Assembly: GCA_023396045.1 (NCBI GenBank)
Contig: JAEWXD010000022.1
Coordinates: forward strand, 1-31,815
DNA from: Bacillota bacterium
GTDB taxonomy: Bacteria; Bacillota; Clostridia; Christensenellales; Aristaeellaceae
Direction of reading: 5' to 3'
DNA length: 31,815 nucleotides
Position 1 is the stretch's first letter. Each line of letters begins with the position of its first letter. This document shows positions 1 to 6,698 of this stretch, piece by piece. The position numbers were made by a program, and so were the translations under genes. The notes below the pieces were generated by a model. That model made no database searches. It saw nothing but the letters and a program-made list of their open reading frames with translations, and was not told the origin of the DNA.

Positions 1-402
1 CATCACAGCAATGGGAATGGATACGGCACGAGGAAAACGAAGTACATCCATAGAAGATATAATACTACCCACATCAGACGTTTTGATAAGCAACTTGCCG
101 GCGGTAAGAGGCAAGTAAAACATCCTATATACCAAAAAGAGCATAATAAACATGCGCAAGGGTGCAGGTGCATTTTCGATAAATTGCACCTTTGGCATAC
201 TAAACAGCACAGCAAAAACCAAAGGGGTTTTGACGGCATCCTTTAGCAAACCGTTTTTATAAAACAGAAAGGCGAGAAACAAAACCACTGTCCATTGGCC
301 AAGAGGCGACAACGGAAAAGTAAGAGTTAAGCCCAGCAGTATAGTAACCAAACATTTACTAATGGGGTTGGGGTTATAGGGGTTTTCTAAAAAAACGGGC
401 AT
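1..402 (-). CDS. ECF transporter transmembrane component (EcfT/CbiQ-like), 3' part outside window
   Basis: The minus-strand frame opens at the ATG at 402-400 and runs without a stop to the window edge (134 codons seen), so the C-terminus is missing. It begins MPVFLENPYNPNP and has hydrophobic stretches (TILLGLTLTFPLSPLGQW, VVLFLAFLFY, MFIMLFLVY), then VGSIISSMDVLRFPRAVSIP. That last part resembles the short conserved Leu/Arg/Pro segment of EcfT proteins that contacts the ATPases. The ATG overlaps the stop of the upstream S-component gene by one base (TAATG), which suggests translational coupling. In ECF importers EcfT joins the substrate-binding S component to two ATPases. An EcfA ATPase gene would be expected just beyond the left edge. 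The family call rests on hydrophobicity, the DVLRFP-type motif and the neighbour. Confidence 0.72.
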   Translation of the reverse strand, partial: MPVFLENPYNPNPISKCLVTILLGLTLTFPLSPLGQWTVVLFLAFLFYKNGLLKDAVKTPLVFAVLFSMPKVQFIENAPAPLRMFIMLFLVYRMFYLPLTAGKLLIKTSDVGSIISSMDVLRFPRAVSIPIAVM

Positions 403-983
403 TATATAATACCCGCTTTTTCAAAATGTTTTTTCAAACAAGCTTTGCCTATGTAGGCACCAATAATACCGCCTACAAATGCCCCTATGTACACGAGCAG
501 CATATTAGGGTAGTTAATAAGCTGTGCCAGTGTATTGGCATATGCTTCGCCCATTTGTGTAACGGTAAGTTCTCTATATTTTTCTGTGGCAAGCAACATT
601 TGCATAAGAGAACCGCAGATCCACATATTAAACACAGCAAAGGCGAACAGGTTGTGCTTGAAGGAACGGAAGCCGCCTGCCCTTCTGATAAACTCTGCAA
701 TGAGCATAATTATAAATGCATGTAGGGCAATTACATAAGTATGACCCATGACAAACATAAGCAAGGGGCTAAGCATGCCAAAAATAAACAGAGCCCATGC
801 TTTTTGCACCTTAGCCATAAACAGCATTACAATAACACCGCTTACAATACCAAGCAGGGTAGGAAATACCATAAACAAAACAGGTACTAAGCCTATCATA
901 CCAACGGCAAACATCACTACAAAATATACAACGGCAAACACACCAATGCTTACCAAATCTTTAATTTTTAATGTAGAGTTCAT
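402..983 (-). CDS. MptD/Trep_Strep-type ECF transporter S component
   Basis: This is a 193-residue, strongly hydrophobic protein with about five or six membrane segments. It starts MNSTLKIKDLVSIGVFAVVY, an opening typical of the small membrane proteins annotated as MptD-family or Trep_Strep putative ECF S components. S components bind a small substrate (vitamin, metal or similar) in the membrane and pass it to an EcfT-EcfA energy module. The ribosome binding site AAGGAG lies six bases before the ATG. The upstream gene is an ABC half-transporter 17 bp away, and the downstream gene is an EcfT-like protein overlapping by one base, so the three are probably cotranscribed. The substrate cannot be read from the sequence. 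Confidence 0.8.
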   Translation of the reverse strand: MNSTLKIKDLVSIGVFAVVYFVVMFAVGMIGLVPVLFMVFPTLLGIVSGVIVMLFMAKVQKAWALFIFGMLSPLLMFVMGHTYVIALHAFIIMLIAEFIRRAGGFRSFKHNLFAFAVFNMWICGSLMQMLLATEKYRELTVTQMGEAYANTLAQLINYPNMLLVYIGAFVGGIIGAYIGKACLKKHFEKAGII

Positions 984-1000
984 ATTTTTCTCCTTACAAT

Positions 1001-2722
1001 TTAGTATACAAAATTTTCTGCTAAGTTGGTTTTTTCAATTAAGTCTTTATAAACGGCAGAGCTTTGCAATAATTCTTCGTGCTTACCCATGGCCTCTACC
1101 TTGCCTTGATCAACAACCACAATTTTATCTACATTTTGTATGGACTTCATTCTGTGGGAAATAATAAGCACGGTTTTATTTTTGGTGAGCCTGTTTAAGC
1201 TTTCCTGCACTTTTTTCTCGTTGTCTACATCCAAGGATGCAGCAATTTCATCCAATATGATAATCGGTGCATCTTTTAAAAACGCCCGGGCAATAGAAAG
1301 CCTTTGCCTTTCGCCACCGGAGAGCTTGGCACCGTTTTCACCAATAAAGGTGTCGTAGCCATTTTCTAATTTTTCTATAAACTCTTCACAGTTGGCAAGG
1401 CGCGCGGCTTGTTTTACTTCTTCATCGGTAGCGTGTATATTGCCTATACGTATGTTTTCTAACACAGAGGTATTAAACAAAGTAACATCCTGAAATACGA
1501 TGGACACTTTTTCAAACAACGATTTGGTAGATATATCCTTAATATTTTTACCATCTATACTAATACTGCCACCACTTACATCATAAAGCCTGGAAGCCAA
1601 ACGCAATATACTGGTTTTGCCGCAGCCGCTTTTGCCTACCAAGGCGGTTACTTCATTCTGTTTGGCTACAAAGCTTACATCCGAAAGTACGGGTGTATTC
1701 CGGTCGTAGGCAAAGCTTACATTTTGTAATGTAATATCAAAGCTGTTCAGTTCGGTATCTTTGCCGTGCTGACGCTTGGCGTTTCGAATTTCATGAATGC
1801 GTTTAATCATAGAATCTATGTAAAACAATTCTACAACGCTAAAGGAAATACCTTCGGCCCCTTCCTTAATTTTAATGGCAGCCAGCAAGTACCCTAAAAA
1901 ATACAAAATTGTAATTTGCCCTTTGGCAAGCAGGGTTGTGCCTACTACAATTACCAAAATGTGAGAAAGGTAGAGTATCAGCGCTGCAACATTGGTAAAT
2001 GTAGCGCCCAAAAATTCAGAACGAATATGAATTTTTTCGCCCTCTTCTACTTCTTTGTATAAGCTTTTTTGCATATCGCCGCTCATACCAAAGCTTTGTA
2101 TTTCCATCTGCATTTCAATTGCTTCTTGAAAACGATCTGCATTATGGCGCAATTTTTGGTAGTATTTATCAAAACCGCCTGCTTGGATTTTTTTAGACAG
2201 TGCCAACAGAATATAGTAGCTTAGTATGGGCAACAGTATACAAAGGCCTAACAAGGCATTGCCCATGAGCAGCATAACGGAAATCACTATAAAGAAGGCA
2301 ATAAAACCAATCAGTTTTGCAAGTGCATGAGAGAGCGCATGCTCCACAGCGGCAACGTCTGCCATAATGGTTTGGGCAAGGTCGGTTAAGTCGTGTTTGG
2401 AAAAATAAGAAAGTGGCAGGGCTTGTAAATTTCTTGCAATGTCTATTCTTATTTTTTCACTTTCTTTAAAGGTGGCGTTATAGGTGGCGTTATATTCCCA
2501 GCTAAGAAGCAAATACATGAGCACCAGAATAGCAAGGCTTGACCCATAGAGCAGTGCATTGCTTCTGTGGTTCTGCAAAACAGCTTTGTCTAAAAACAAC
2601 ATCAGAAGTATAGCGGGGAACATGTTGATAAAAAAAGTACAGAATGTTGCACAGCTTGCTTTCATTAAATCTTTTACACCTTGATCGGTTAAAGCAAAAC
2701 TTTTTTTAAAGAATGTTTTCAT
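1001..2722 (-). CDS. ABC transporter, fused membrane domain and ATPase (second of a pair)
   Basis: A 573-residue half-transporter of the type IV (exporter-fold) class. The N-terminal ~300 residues carry about six membrane segments. The C-terminal ATPase has Walker A GKSGCGKTS (near 363-371), signature LSGGERQR (near 467), Walker B IIILDE (Glu near 492), D-loop SLDVD and switch His in ISHR (near 523), so all catalytic residues are present. Its start lies inside the upstream ABC gene (17-bp overlap) with GGAGG seven bases before the ATG. The pair therefore probably forms a heterodimer. Clusters of two such ABC proteins with an MptD-type S component and EcfT recur in Bacillota. Some pairs of this fold (YbtPQ, IrtAB) import metallophores, so export should not be assumed. 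Substrate unknown. Confidence 0.9.
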   Translation of the reverse strand: MKTFFKKSFALTDQGVKDLMKASCATFCTFFINMFPAILLMLFLDKAVLQNHRSNALLYGSSLAILVLMYLLLSWEYNATYNATFKESEKIRIDIARNLQALPLSYFSKHDLTDLAQTIMADVAAVEHALSHALAKLIGFIAFFIVISVMLLMGNALLGLCILLPILSYYILLALSKKIQAGGFDKYYQKLRHNADRFQEAIEMQMEIQSFGMSGDMQKSLYKEVEEGEKIHIRSEFLGATFTNVAALILYLSHILVIVVGTTLLAKGQITILYFLGYLLAAIKIKEGAEGISFSVVELFYIDSMIKRIHEIRNAKRQHGKDTELNSFDITLQNVSFAYDRNTPVLSDVSFVAKQNEVTALVGKSGCGKTSILRLASRLYDVSGGSISIDGKNIKDISTKSLFEKVSIVFQDVTLFNTSVLENIRIGNIHATDEEVKQAARLANCEEFIEKLENGYDTFIGENGAKLSGGERQRLSIARAFLKDAPIIILDEIAASLDVDNEKKVQESLNRLTKNKTVLIISHRMKSIQNVDKIVVVDQGKVEAMGKHEELLQSSAVYKDLIEKTNLAENFVY

Positions 2723-4463
2723 CTACAAGCCTCCAATCGTTTGCTGTTTTATACATGGTTTGCAAACGCTTATACTGTGTATCTTGTTGCATAAGCTCTG
2801 CATCGTTGCCGCGTTCTATAATTTTCCCGTCCTTCAACACCAATATTTCGTCTACATTGCGTATGGTACTGAGCCTGTGGGCGATCATGATAACGGTTTT
2901 ATCTTTCATTAAGTTAGCAAAAGCCTTTTGCAATTCATGCTCGTTATCCGGGTCTATGGCTGCACTTGCCTCATCAAAAATTACAATTTTTGCATCTTTT
3001 AATATGGCTCTGGCGATGGCGATTCTTTGCTTTTCGCCACCGGATAGATATACCCCCTTGCTGCCGATAACGGTATTTTCTCCCTCTTTAAACTTGGCGA
3101 TAATGCTGTTTACACCGGCAAGCGCCATGGCTTTGTGCACTTGTTCACGGCTTGCATTTTTATTGGCTATGGCTACGTTTTCGTAAATGCTGGTTTTAAA
3201 CAGCTTGCTGTCTTGAAAAACAAAGGCGATGGCGTTGCACAAAGCTTCTTTACTATAGCTTGTAATATTTTTGCCACCTATGCAAATGGCGCCGCTGTTT
3301 ACCTTGTAAAAACCGGAAATCAATTTGGCAATGGTAGACTTACCGGAACCCGAGGCGCCAACCAATGCATAGGACTTGTTTTGCTCTAAAGTAAAGCTCA
3401 GGTTATCTAAAATCAGCTTATCCGGCGTATAACCAAAGCTTAAGTTTTCAAAGCTGATATTGTAGTTTGGAAAGTCGGTAGCGGTGCCAAATTGCAGAGC
3501 GTCTTTCTGCATATCGGTATACAATGTTTCCAGCTTGTTCACTGCGTCTTGCGCTTGGAAAACATACATGGAGATATACATAATTTTCATAATGTATACA
3601 AACAATATGCCGCTTAAAAAGGAAGTCATTATTAAGTCTAATGCCATTTTTTGTGGATCGCTTTGCCCTGCAAACAGCAGAATCAAAGGAACCAATATGG
3701 CAACAATACCAAAAAACAAAGTCTGAAACAACACATAGGGTCTTTTGCAACTCATGGAATAGTTGTAAGCATAGCGTGCATATTCTGTAATGGAGTTGTT
3801 GAGTGCCTTAATGCTGCGTACATCCACCCCGAAAATTTTAACCACCTGCATACCGCGAATATATTCCACCGTTTCTGCGCTCAGTTTTTCCAAAGAGTCT
3901 TGGTAAATTTTCATGAATTCCTTTTCGCCCATCATTTTTTGCATTAAAAATCCGCACACGGCAAGCAGTATCAAGAGTGCCGCGCCTACGCGCAGGCCAA
4001 TGAAAAATGCAAGCACGAGCACGAGTATGGGGCTAAGCATAGCGCCCACATTGTCCGGAATCAAGTGTGCTACTGCCATATGGGTTTGCGCGGCGTTGTC
4101 GTCAATCAATTTTCTGGTTTTACCGGAGGCATTAAGGTCAAAAAACGCAAAGCTTGCTTTGCTTAAACCGTCGATGCCGTGCTTTCTTAAATTGCTTTCT
4201 AAGCGAAATGCAAATATATGTGATGCCGATAAAGAAAAGAAATACAATAAACCGCCTAAAGCCAAAAAGCCGGCAATTACAAAAGCGTAATGCTTTGCGT
4301 TATCTAAGTGGTTTTGCAGCAGCACATTGTATAACAATTTATATAGGTTATAAAATGCCCATACCTGACACATTGCAGCCAAAGCAGAAAACAGTATTGT
4401 AATATACAATAAATACTGTTTTTCTTTGGCATAGGAAATCAATTTTTTGTATACGTTGATCAT
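2706..4463 (-). CDS. ABC transporter, fused membrane domain and ATPase (first of a pair)
   Basis: A 585-residue half-transporter beginning MINVYKKLISYAKEKQ. About six membrane segments fill the first ~320 residues. The ATPase follows, with Walker A GASGSGKST (near 369-377), signature LSGGEKQR (near 473), Walker B IVIFDEA (near 496), D-loop AIDPD and switch His in AHR (near 529). An ATG four codons upstream (4475) is also in frame, but only the ATG at 4463 has a purine-rich GGGGGT five bases before it, so I prefer it. It is the first gene of the operon, reading from the promoter at 4541-4569, and overlaps the next ABC gene by 17 bp. Both ATPase sites look intact. The likely role is a heterodimeric transporter for an unknown small molecule linked to the ECF genes downstream. 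Confidence 0.9.
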   Translation of the reverse strand: MINVYKKLISYAKEKQYLLYITILFSALAAMCQVWAFYNLYKLLYNVLLQNHLDNAKHYAFVIAGFLALGGLLYFFSLSASHIFAFRLESNLRKHGIDGLSKASFAFFDLNASGKTRKLIDDNAAQTHMAVAHLIPDNVGAMLSPILVLVLAFFIGLRVGAALLILLAVCGFLMQKMMGEKEFMKIYQDSLEKLSAETVEYIRGMQVVKIFGVDVRSIKALNNSITEYARYAYNYSMSCKRPYVLFQTLFFGIVAILVPLILLFAGQSDPQKMALDLIMTSFLSGILFVYIMKIMYISMYVFQAQDAVNKLETLYTDMQKDALQFGTATDFPNYNISFENLSFGYTPDKLILDNLSFTLEQNKSYALVGASGSGKSTIAKLISGFYKVNSGAICIGGKNITSYSKEALCNAIAFVFQDSKLFKTSIYENVAIANKNASREQVHKAMALAGVNSIIAKFKEGENTVIGSKGVYLSGGEKQRIAIARAILKDAKIVIFDEASAAIDPDNEHELQKAFANLMKDKTVIMIAHRLSTIRNVDEILVLKDGKIIERGNDAELMQQDTQYKRLQTMYKTANDWRLVDENIL

Positions 4464-4518
4464 AGTTACCCCCATTTTTTATTTCTATTTCAACCAAACT
4501 TTGTTAAACAAAACACAA

Positions 4519-4536
4519 TTAGTTAGAAATAACTAA
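4519..4536. promoter_or_regulatory. Palindromic operator-like site of the ABC/ECF operon
   Basis: A perfect inverted repeat TTAGTTA-GAAA-TAACTAA (7-bp arms, 4-bp spacer) covers the expected transcription start of the minus-strand ABC operon, just downstream of its -10 box. A further half-site-like TAACTTA lies in the promoter spacer (4554-4560). Placement over +1 suggests a repressor site. Operons of this kind are often controlled by a TetR/AcrR regulator, but no such gene is visible in this window. Confidence 0.6.
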
Positions 4537-4540
4537 CAAA

Positions 4541-4569
4541 AGTATAGCACTACTAACTTATCATTGCAA
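4541..4569 (-). promoter_or_regulatory. Sigma-70-type promoter of the ABC/ECF operon
   Basis: On the minus strand, TTGCAA (4564-4569) and TATACT (4541-4546) are separated by exactly 17 bp. Transcription would start near 4534, about 70 bases before the ATG at 4463 and inside the palindrome at 4519-4536. Confidence 0.65.
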
Positions 4570-4649
4570 TATTTTTTGAAAATTTTTTGGAAAATGCTTA
4601 CTAAACGATCCTCATTGCAACTTAAAAAACGCTATGCATTTCATTATTT

Positions 4650-4892
4650 TTATGTTCTGCAAAACAAATCGTACAAGATGTGTTTCTTTATTCTCTTTTC
4701 CGGCCGAACCGTTTTGAAAGCTTTGATTTCGGTTGGGCAAAGCACTATGCCTTTGTGCTGTAAGGCGCTTAGGTTTTGCTGAATAGTGCCGTATGGAATA
4801 TACCGGTTACACCGACGCCAAAAATCAGTAAACGTATGGTTTTTTACCTCGGAGAGCGTTTGGTCAAGTGGCTTTTTTGATTTATTGACACT
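4650..4892 (-). pseudogene. Start-less ORF remnant, possible winged-helix fragment
   Basis: The minus strand is open for 80 codons between stops at 4895-4893 and 4652-4650 and has no ATG. The translation looks protein-like rather than random. It contains LDQTLSEVKNHTFTDFW, then YIPYGTIQQNLSALQHKGIV, which resembles the recognition helix and wing of a winged-helix DNA-binding domain. It ends IKKHILYDLFCRT. No ribosome binding site or start fits, so it is probably the tail of a decayed gene. I do not recognise the family. It lies between the ABC operon promoter and the terminator of the next minus-strand gene. The rest of 4570-5036 holds only that promoter and that terminator. Confidence 0.4.
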
Positions 4893-4907
4893 TTATTTTT
4901 TATTTTG

Positions 4908-4944
4908 AACAATAAAAAACAGCAAACCTTTTTGATTTGCTGTT
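4908..4944 (-). terminator. Rho-independent terminator after the small membrane-protein pair
   Basis: Read on the minus strand, AACAGCAAA and TTTGCTGTT form a 9-bp stem with a 9-base loop, followed by a T-rich run (TTTTTATTGTTC). It lies about 90 bp downstream of the stop of the gene at 5037. Confidence 0.75.
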
Positions 4945-5036
4945 AATTAAGCCGATACATAATATTAAATGATAAATATTTTTTATACAAAATTTTTGAA
5001 CGATGACTATTCCTTCAACTCAAGTCAAGCAAATAA

Positions 5037-5480
5037 TTATTTACTGGTTAACTTAAATTGCTCTTCTTTCTTATCAAAACTTAATAAATAGTCTTTACCT
5101 CTTTCAACATTAAGTTCCACTTTTGCAGGTCCCCAAGTTGTGGTAACGTTTTTGTATAATACTCCGGGTCTGGTATACGTATAAGTTACTTCTAAAACAA
5201 TGTCTCCAGGATCTGCACAAATTATATATTTTGTTTTTTCAGTAAAAATCGCCGCTTCACCACTAATTACTCTGGCATATAATTGTTTTTGAGTAATGAA
5301 ACCATTTCCGGAAAAAAGTTCAATTTTCACTGCATTTGGATGTGCAGCCAACCATTTAGTTAAAGCCTTTTTATTCATTTTAATATACAAAACGGCATAT
5401 CCAATTGATAAAACAAACACACCAATCACAACATAAGCAATTACACCCATTGAGAAAAAAGATTCTAAAATTCTTTCCAT
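5037..5480 (-). CDS. Single-pass membrane protein of unknown function
   Basis: About 147 residues. The N-terminus has one clear membrane segment (SMGVIAYVVIGVFVLSIGY), followed by a soluble domain rich in beta-type sequence (YTYTRPGVLYKNVTTTWG, VELNVERGKDYLLSF). No enzyme motif is visible and I do not recognise the family. An in-frame ATG at 5486 is only one base from the AAGGAG element. The ATG at 5480 is seven bases from it and is the better start. The gene follows the membrane protein at 5499-5945 after about 18 bp and ends before a good terminator, so the two are probably one transcript. Both look more AT-rich than the flanking transport genes, which fits acquired DNA, but I did not compute this. 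Confidence 0.7.
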   Translation of the reverse strand: MERILESFFSMGVIAYVVIGVFVLSIGYAVLYIKMNKKALTKWLAAHPNAVKIELFSGNGFITQKQLYARVISGEAAIFTEKTKYIICADPGDIVLEVTYTYTRPGVLYKNVTTTWGPAKVELNVERGKDYLLSFDKKEEQFKLTSK

Positions 5481-5498
5481 TTTCATTCTCCTTTTTAA

Positions 5499-5945
5499 TT
5501 ATTCCTTAGTAACATCATGCAATTTAATTGTTTTGCTTTTTTCGCCAGCTACTCCTAAATCTTCAATAAGTTCATTATATTTTCTAACGCCTAATAAAGA
5601 TAAATCAAACATTTCATTATTGCCATCTTCTGTGTAAACGTATAAGAAAAACGAGTCATTGTTTCTTTGTTCTGAAGAAATATGAACTTCATTTAGTTTA
5701 TAGTTAAATTCCTTTTTCCCATCATATATTGACAGGCTATTTCTATTTATAACCACTTTCGTTTTCATTTGCCTAAATATACTTATTACAACCAAAATAA
5801 TGATGATAGAAGAAGCAATAATTGCAACTTTATACCCTCCAATTACTCCGGAAATTAAAAATGCAACAAGCACTCCAAAAGTCATTATTATTAAATTATA
5901 AATAAATGCAACTATGTTTCTTCTGTATATTTTCTCCAAAATCAA
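5499..5945 (-). CDS. Two-pass membrane protein of unknown function, TTG start
   Basis: 148 residues: a short basic N-terminus, two hydrophobic helices (near 12-35 and 40-58), then a cytoplasmic-looking domain (VVINRNSLSIYDGKKEF, FFLYVYTEDGNNEMFDLSLLG). This layout resembles small bacterial proteins with a PH-like domain after two membrane helices, but no diagnostic motif is present, so I leave it unassigned. The likely start is TTG at 5945, with AAGGA three bases upstream. That spacing is tight, so the true start may be elsewhere; the next in-frame ATG would cut into the first helix. It is cotranscribed with the gene at 5037-5480. No enzymatic function can be suggested. Confidence 0.62.
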   Translation of the reverse strand: MILEKIYRRNIVAFIYNLIIMTFGVLVAFLISGVIGGYKVAIIASSIIIILVVISIFRQMKTKVVINRNSLSIYDGKKEFNYKLNEVHISSEQRNNDSFFLYVYTEDGNNEMFDLSLLGVRKYNELIEDLGVAGEKSKTIKLHDVTKE

Positions 5946-5993
5946 CCGTCCTTAAAGTACAATAATAATACTAACATATATCAAATTTTAAGC

Positions 5994-6016
5994 ATAAAAT
6001 TTCACGTAAATTTTAT
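5994..6016. repeat. Short inverted repeat upstream of the small membrane-protein pair
   Basis: ATAAAATTT and AAATTTTAT form perfect 9-bp arms around CACGT. It lies about 50 bp upstream of the TTG start at 5945 and could be an operator. In DNA this AT-rich a chance palindrome is possible. Confidence 0.35.
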
Positions 6017-6074
6017 ATCTTTGTATGCAAAATGTCAATCTTGCTTTTTGCCATGCAAGCAATATTTCTTCACT

Positions 6075-6411
6075 CTAAAAACTTTTAGTATCATACTGTA
6101 TTTTAATTTTATTCGAATTTTGTACCTCCAACTTCGGCTTCTTAACCTGTGTTGGTTCCCTGTTTTCTTGCAATAATTTTTCTATATAGCTTCTAACACT
6201 TTCAGCCTGTTCCACTTCTTTTCGTATATCTGCGATTTAAGAATATTAGACTATCTTTTTCATTCCTCAAAGTGCCAATTTCTGTTTGCCTTTTGGATAT
6301 ATTTAAGGTATTCCTTTCTCCTACATGCTCTTTCAAATATTTCTTGGCACTTTCAAACGGAACAATCTCTGCCGTATGCTCGTTACAAAAATCTTCCTGT
6401 TTACTTTTCTT
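6075..6411 (-). pseudogene. Decayed C-terminal relic of a MobA/MobL-type relaxase
   Basis: Two minus-strand frames join into one plausible protein tail. The first (from 6411) reads QEDFCNEHTAEIVPFESAKK, then YLKEHVGERNTLNISKRQTE and IGTLRNEKDSLIF, and hits a stop near 6204. The second takes over near 6240: ADIRKEVEQAESVRSYIEKL, LQENREPTQVKKPKLEV, and ends at 6077. The pattern (E-H, FE.AKKYLKEH, EKDSL, then a helix ending before a basic Pro/Lys tail) matches my recollection of MobA/MobL relaxase C-termini in Clostridia mobilisable elements. An in-frame TGA lies just upstream (6414-6412), no nuclease domain is present and there is a frameshift, so this is debris of an element, not a gene. Confidence 0.5.
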
Positions 6412-6592
6412 TCATTTAGTATATATCACTCCTGTTTAGTTAATATTGTACACCTCATAATATTTTTTATATACGCTTTTTTATAAAGTCTGTGCAGCGG
6501 AATTCACTTTATATTGTTTTTAATTTACTATATTCCAAAACATTTTTATTTGTGAAAAAAATTTTCGTTTATTGTAGACCTTCAGAAAAATA

Positions 6593-6621
6593 TTGACACA
6601 ACCTTTATATTTTTGTATAAT
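6593..6621 (+). promoter_or_regulatory. Consensus promoter of the peptide transport operon
   Basis: Perfect TTGACA (6593-6598) and perfect TATAAT (6616-6621) with a 17-bp spacer. The start would be near 6628, about 70 bases before the binding-protein ATG at 6699. A fully consensus promoter suits the high expression expected for a binding protein. Confidence 0.88.
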
Positions 6622-6635
6622 TTTATTTAATAACA

Positions 6636-6668
6636 CTAAAAATCAAACAAAATTAAATTGATTTTTAG
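6636..6668 (+). promoter_or_regulatory. Inverted repeat in the leader of the peptide transport operon
   Basis: CTAAAAATCAA (6636-6646) and TTGATTTTTAG (6658-6668) are perfect 11-bp complementary arms around an 11-base spacer. They lie between the transcription start and the ribosome binding site. They could be a repressor operator just downstream of +1 or an mRNA hairpin near the ribosome site; sequence alone does not decide. Confidence 0.6.
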
Positions 6669-6698
6669 AAGCATTTTAAACAATATATGGAGGAAACT

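Noticed and set aside
3..239. A 78-codon minus-strand frame at the left edge
   Set aside because: Cys/Leu-rich shadow of the EcfT gene, which runs in another minus-strand frame from 402 to the edge.
4564..4782. A 72-codon plus-strand frame opposite the start-less remnant
   Set aside because: Its translation is Phe/Lys/Cys-rich without any motif, it overlaps the ABC promoter, and the opposite strand gives a far more protein-like sequence.
6687..6698. Upstream in-frame ATG of the permuted binding protein
   Set aside because: The GGAGG element overlaps these codons and is correctly spaced only for the ATG at 6699, which starts a normal signal peptide.
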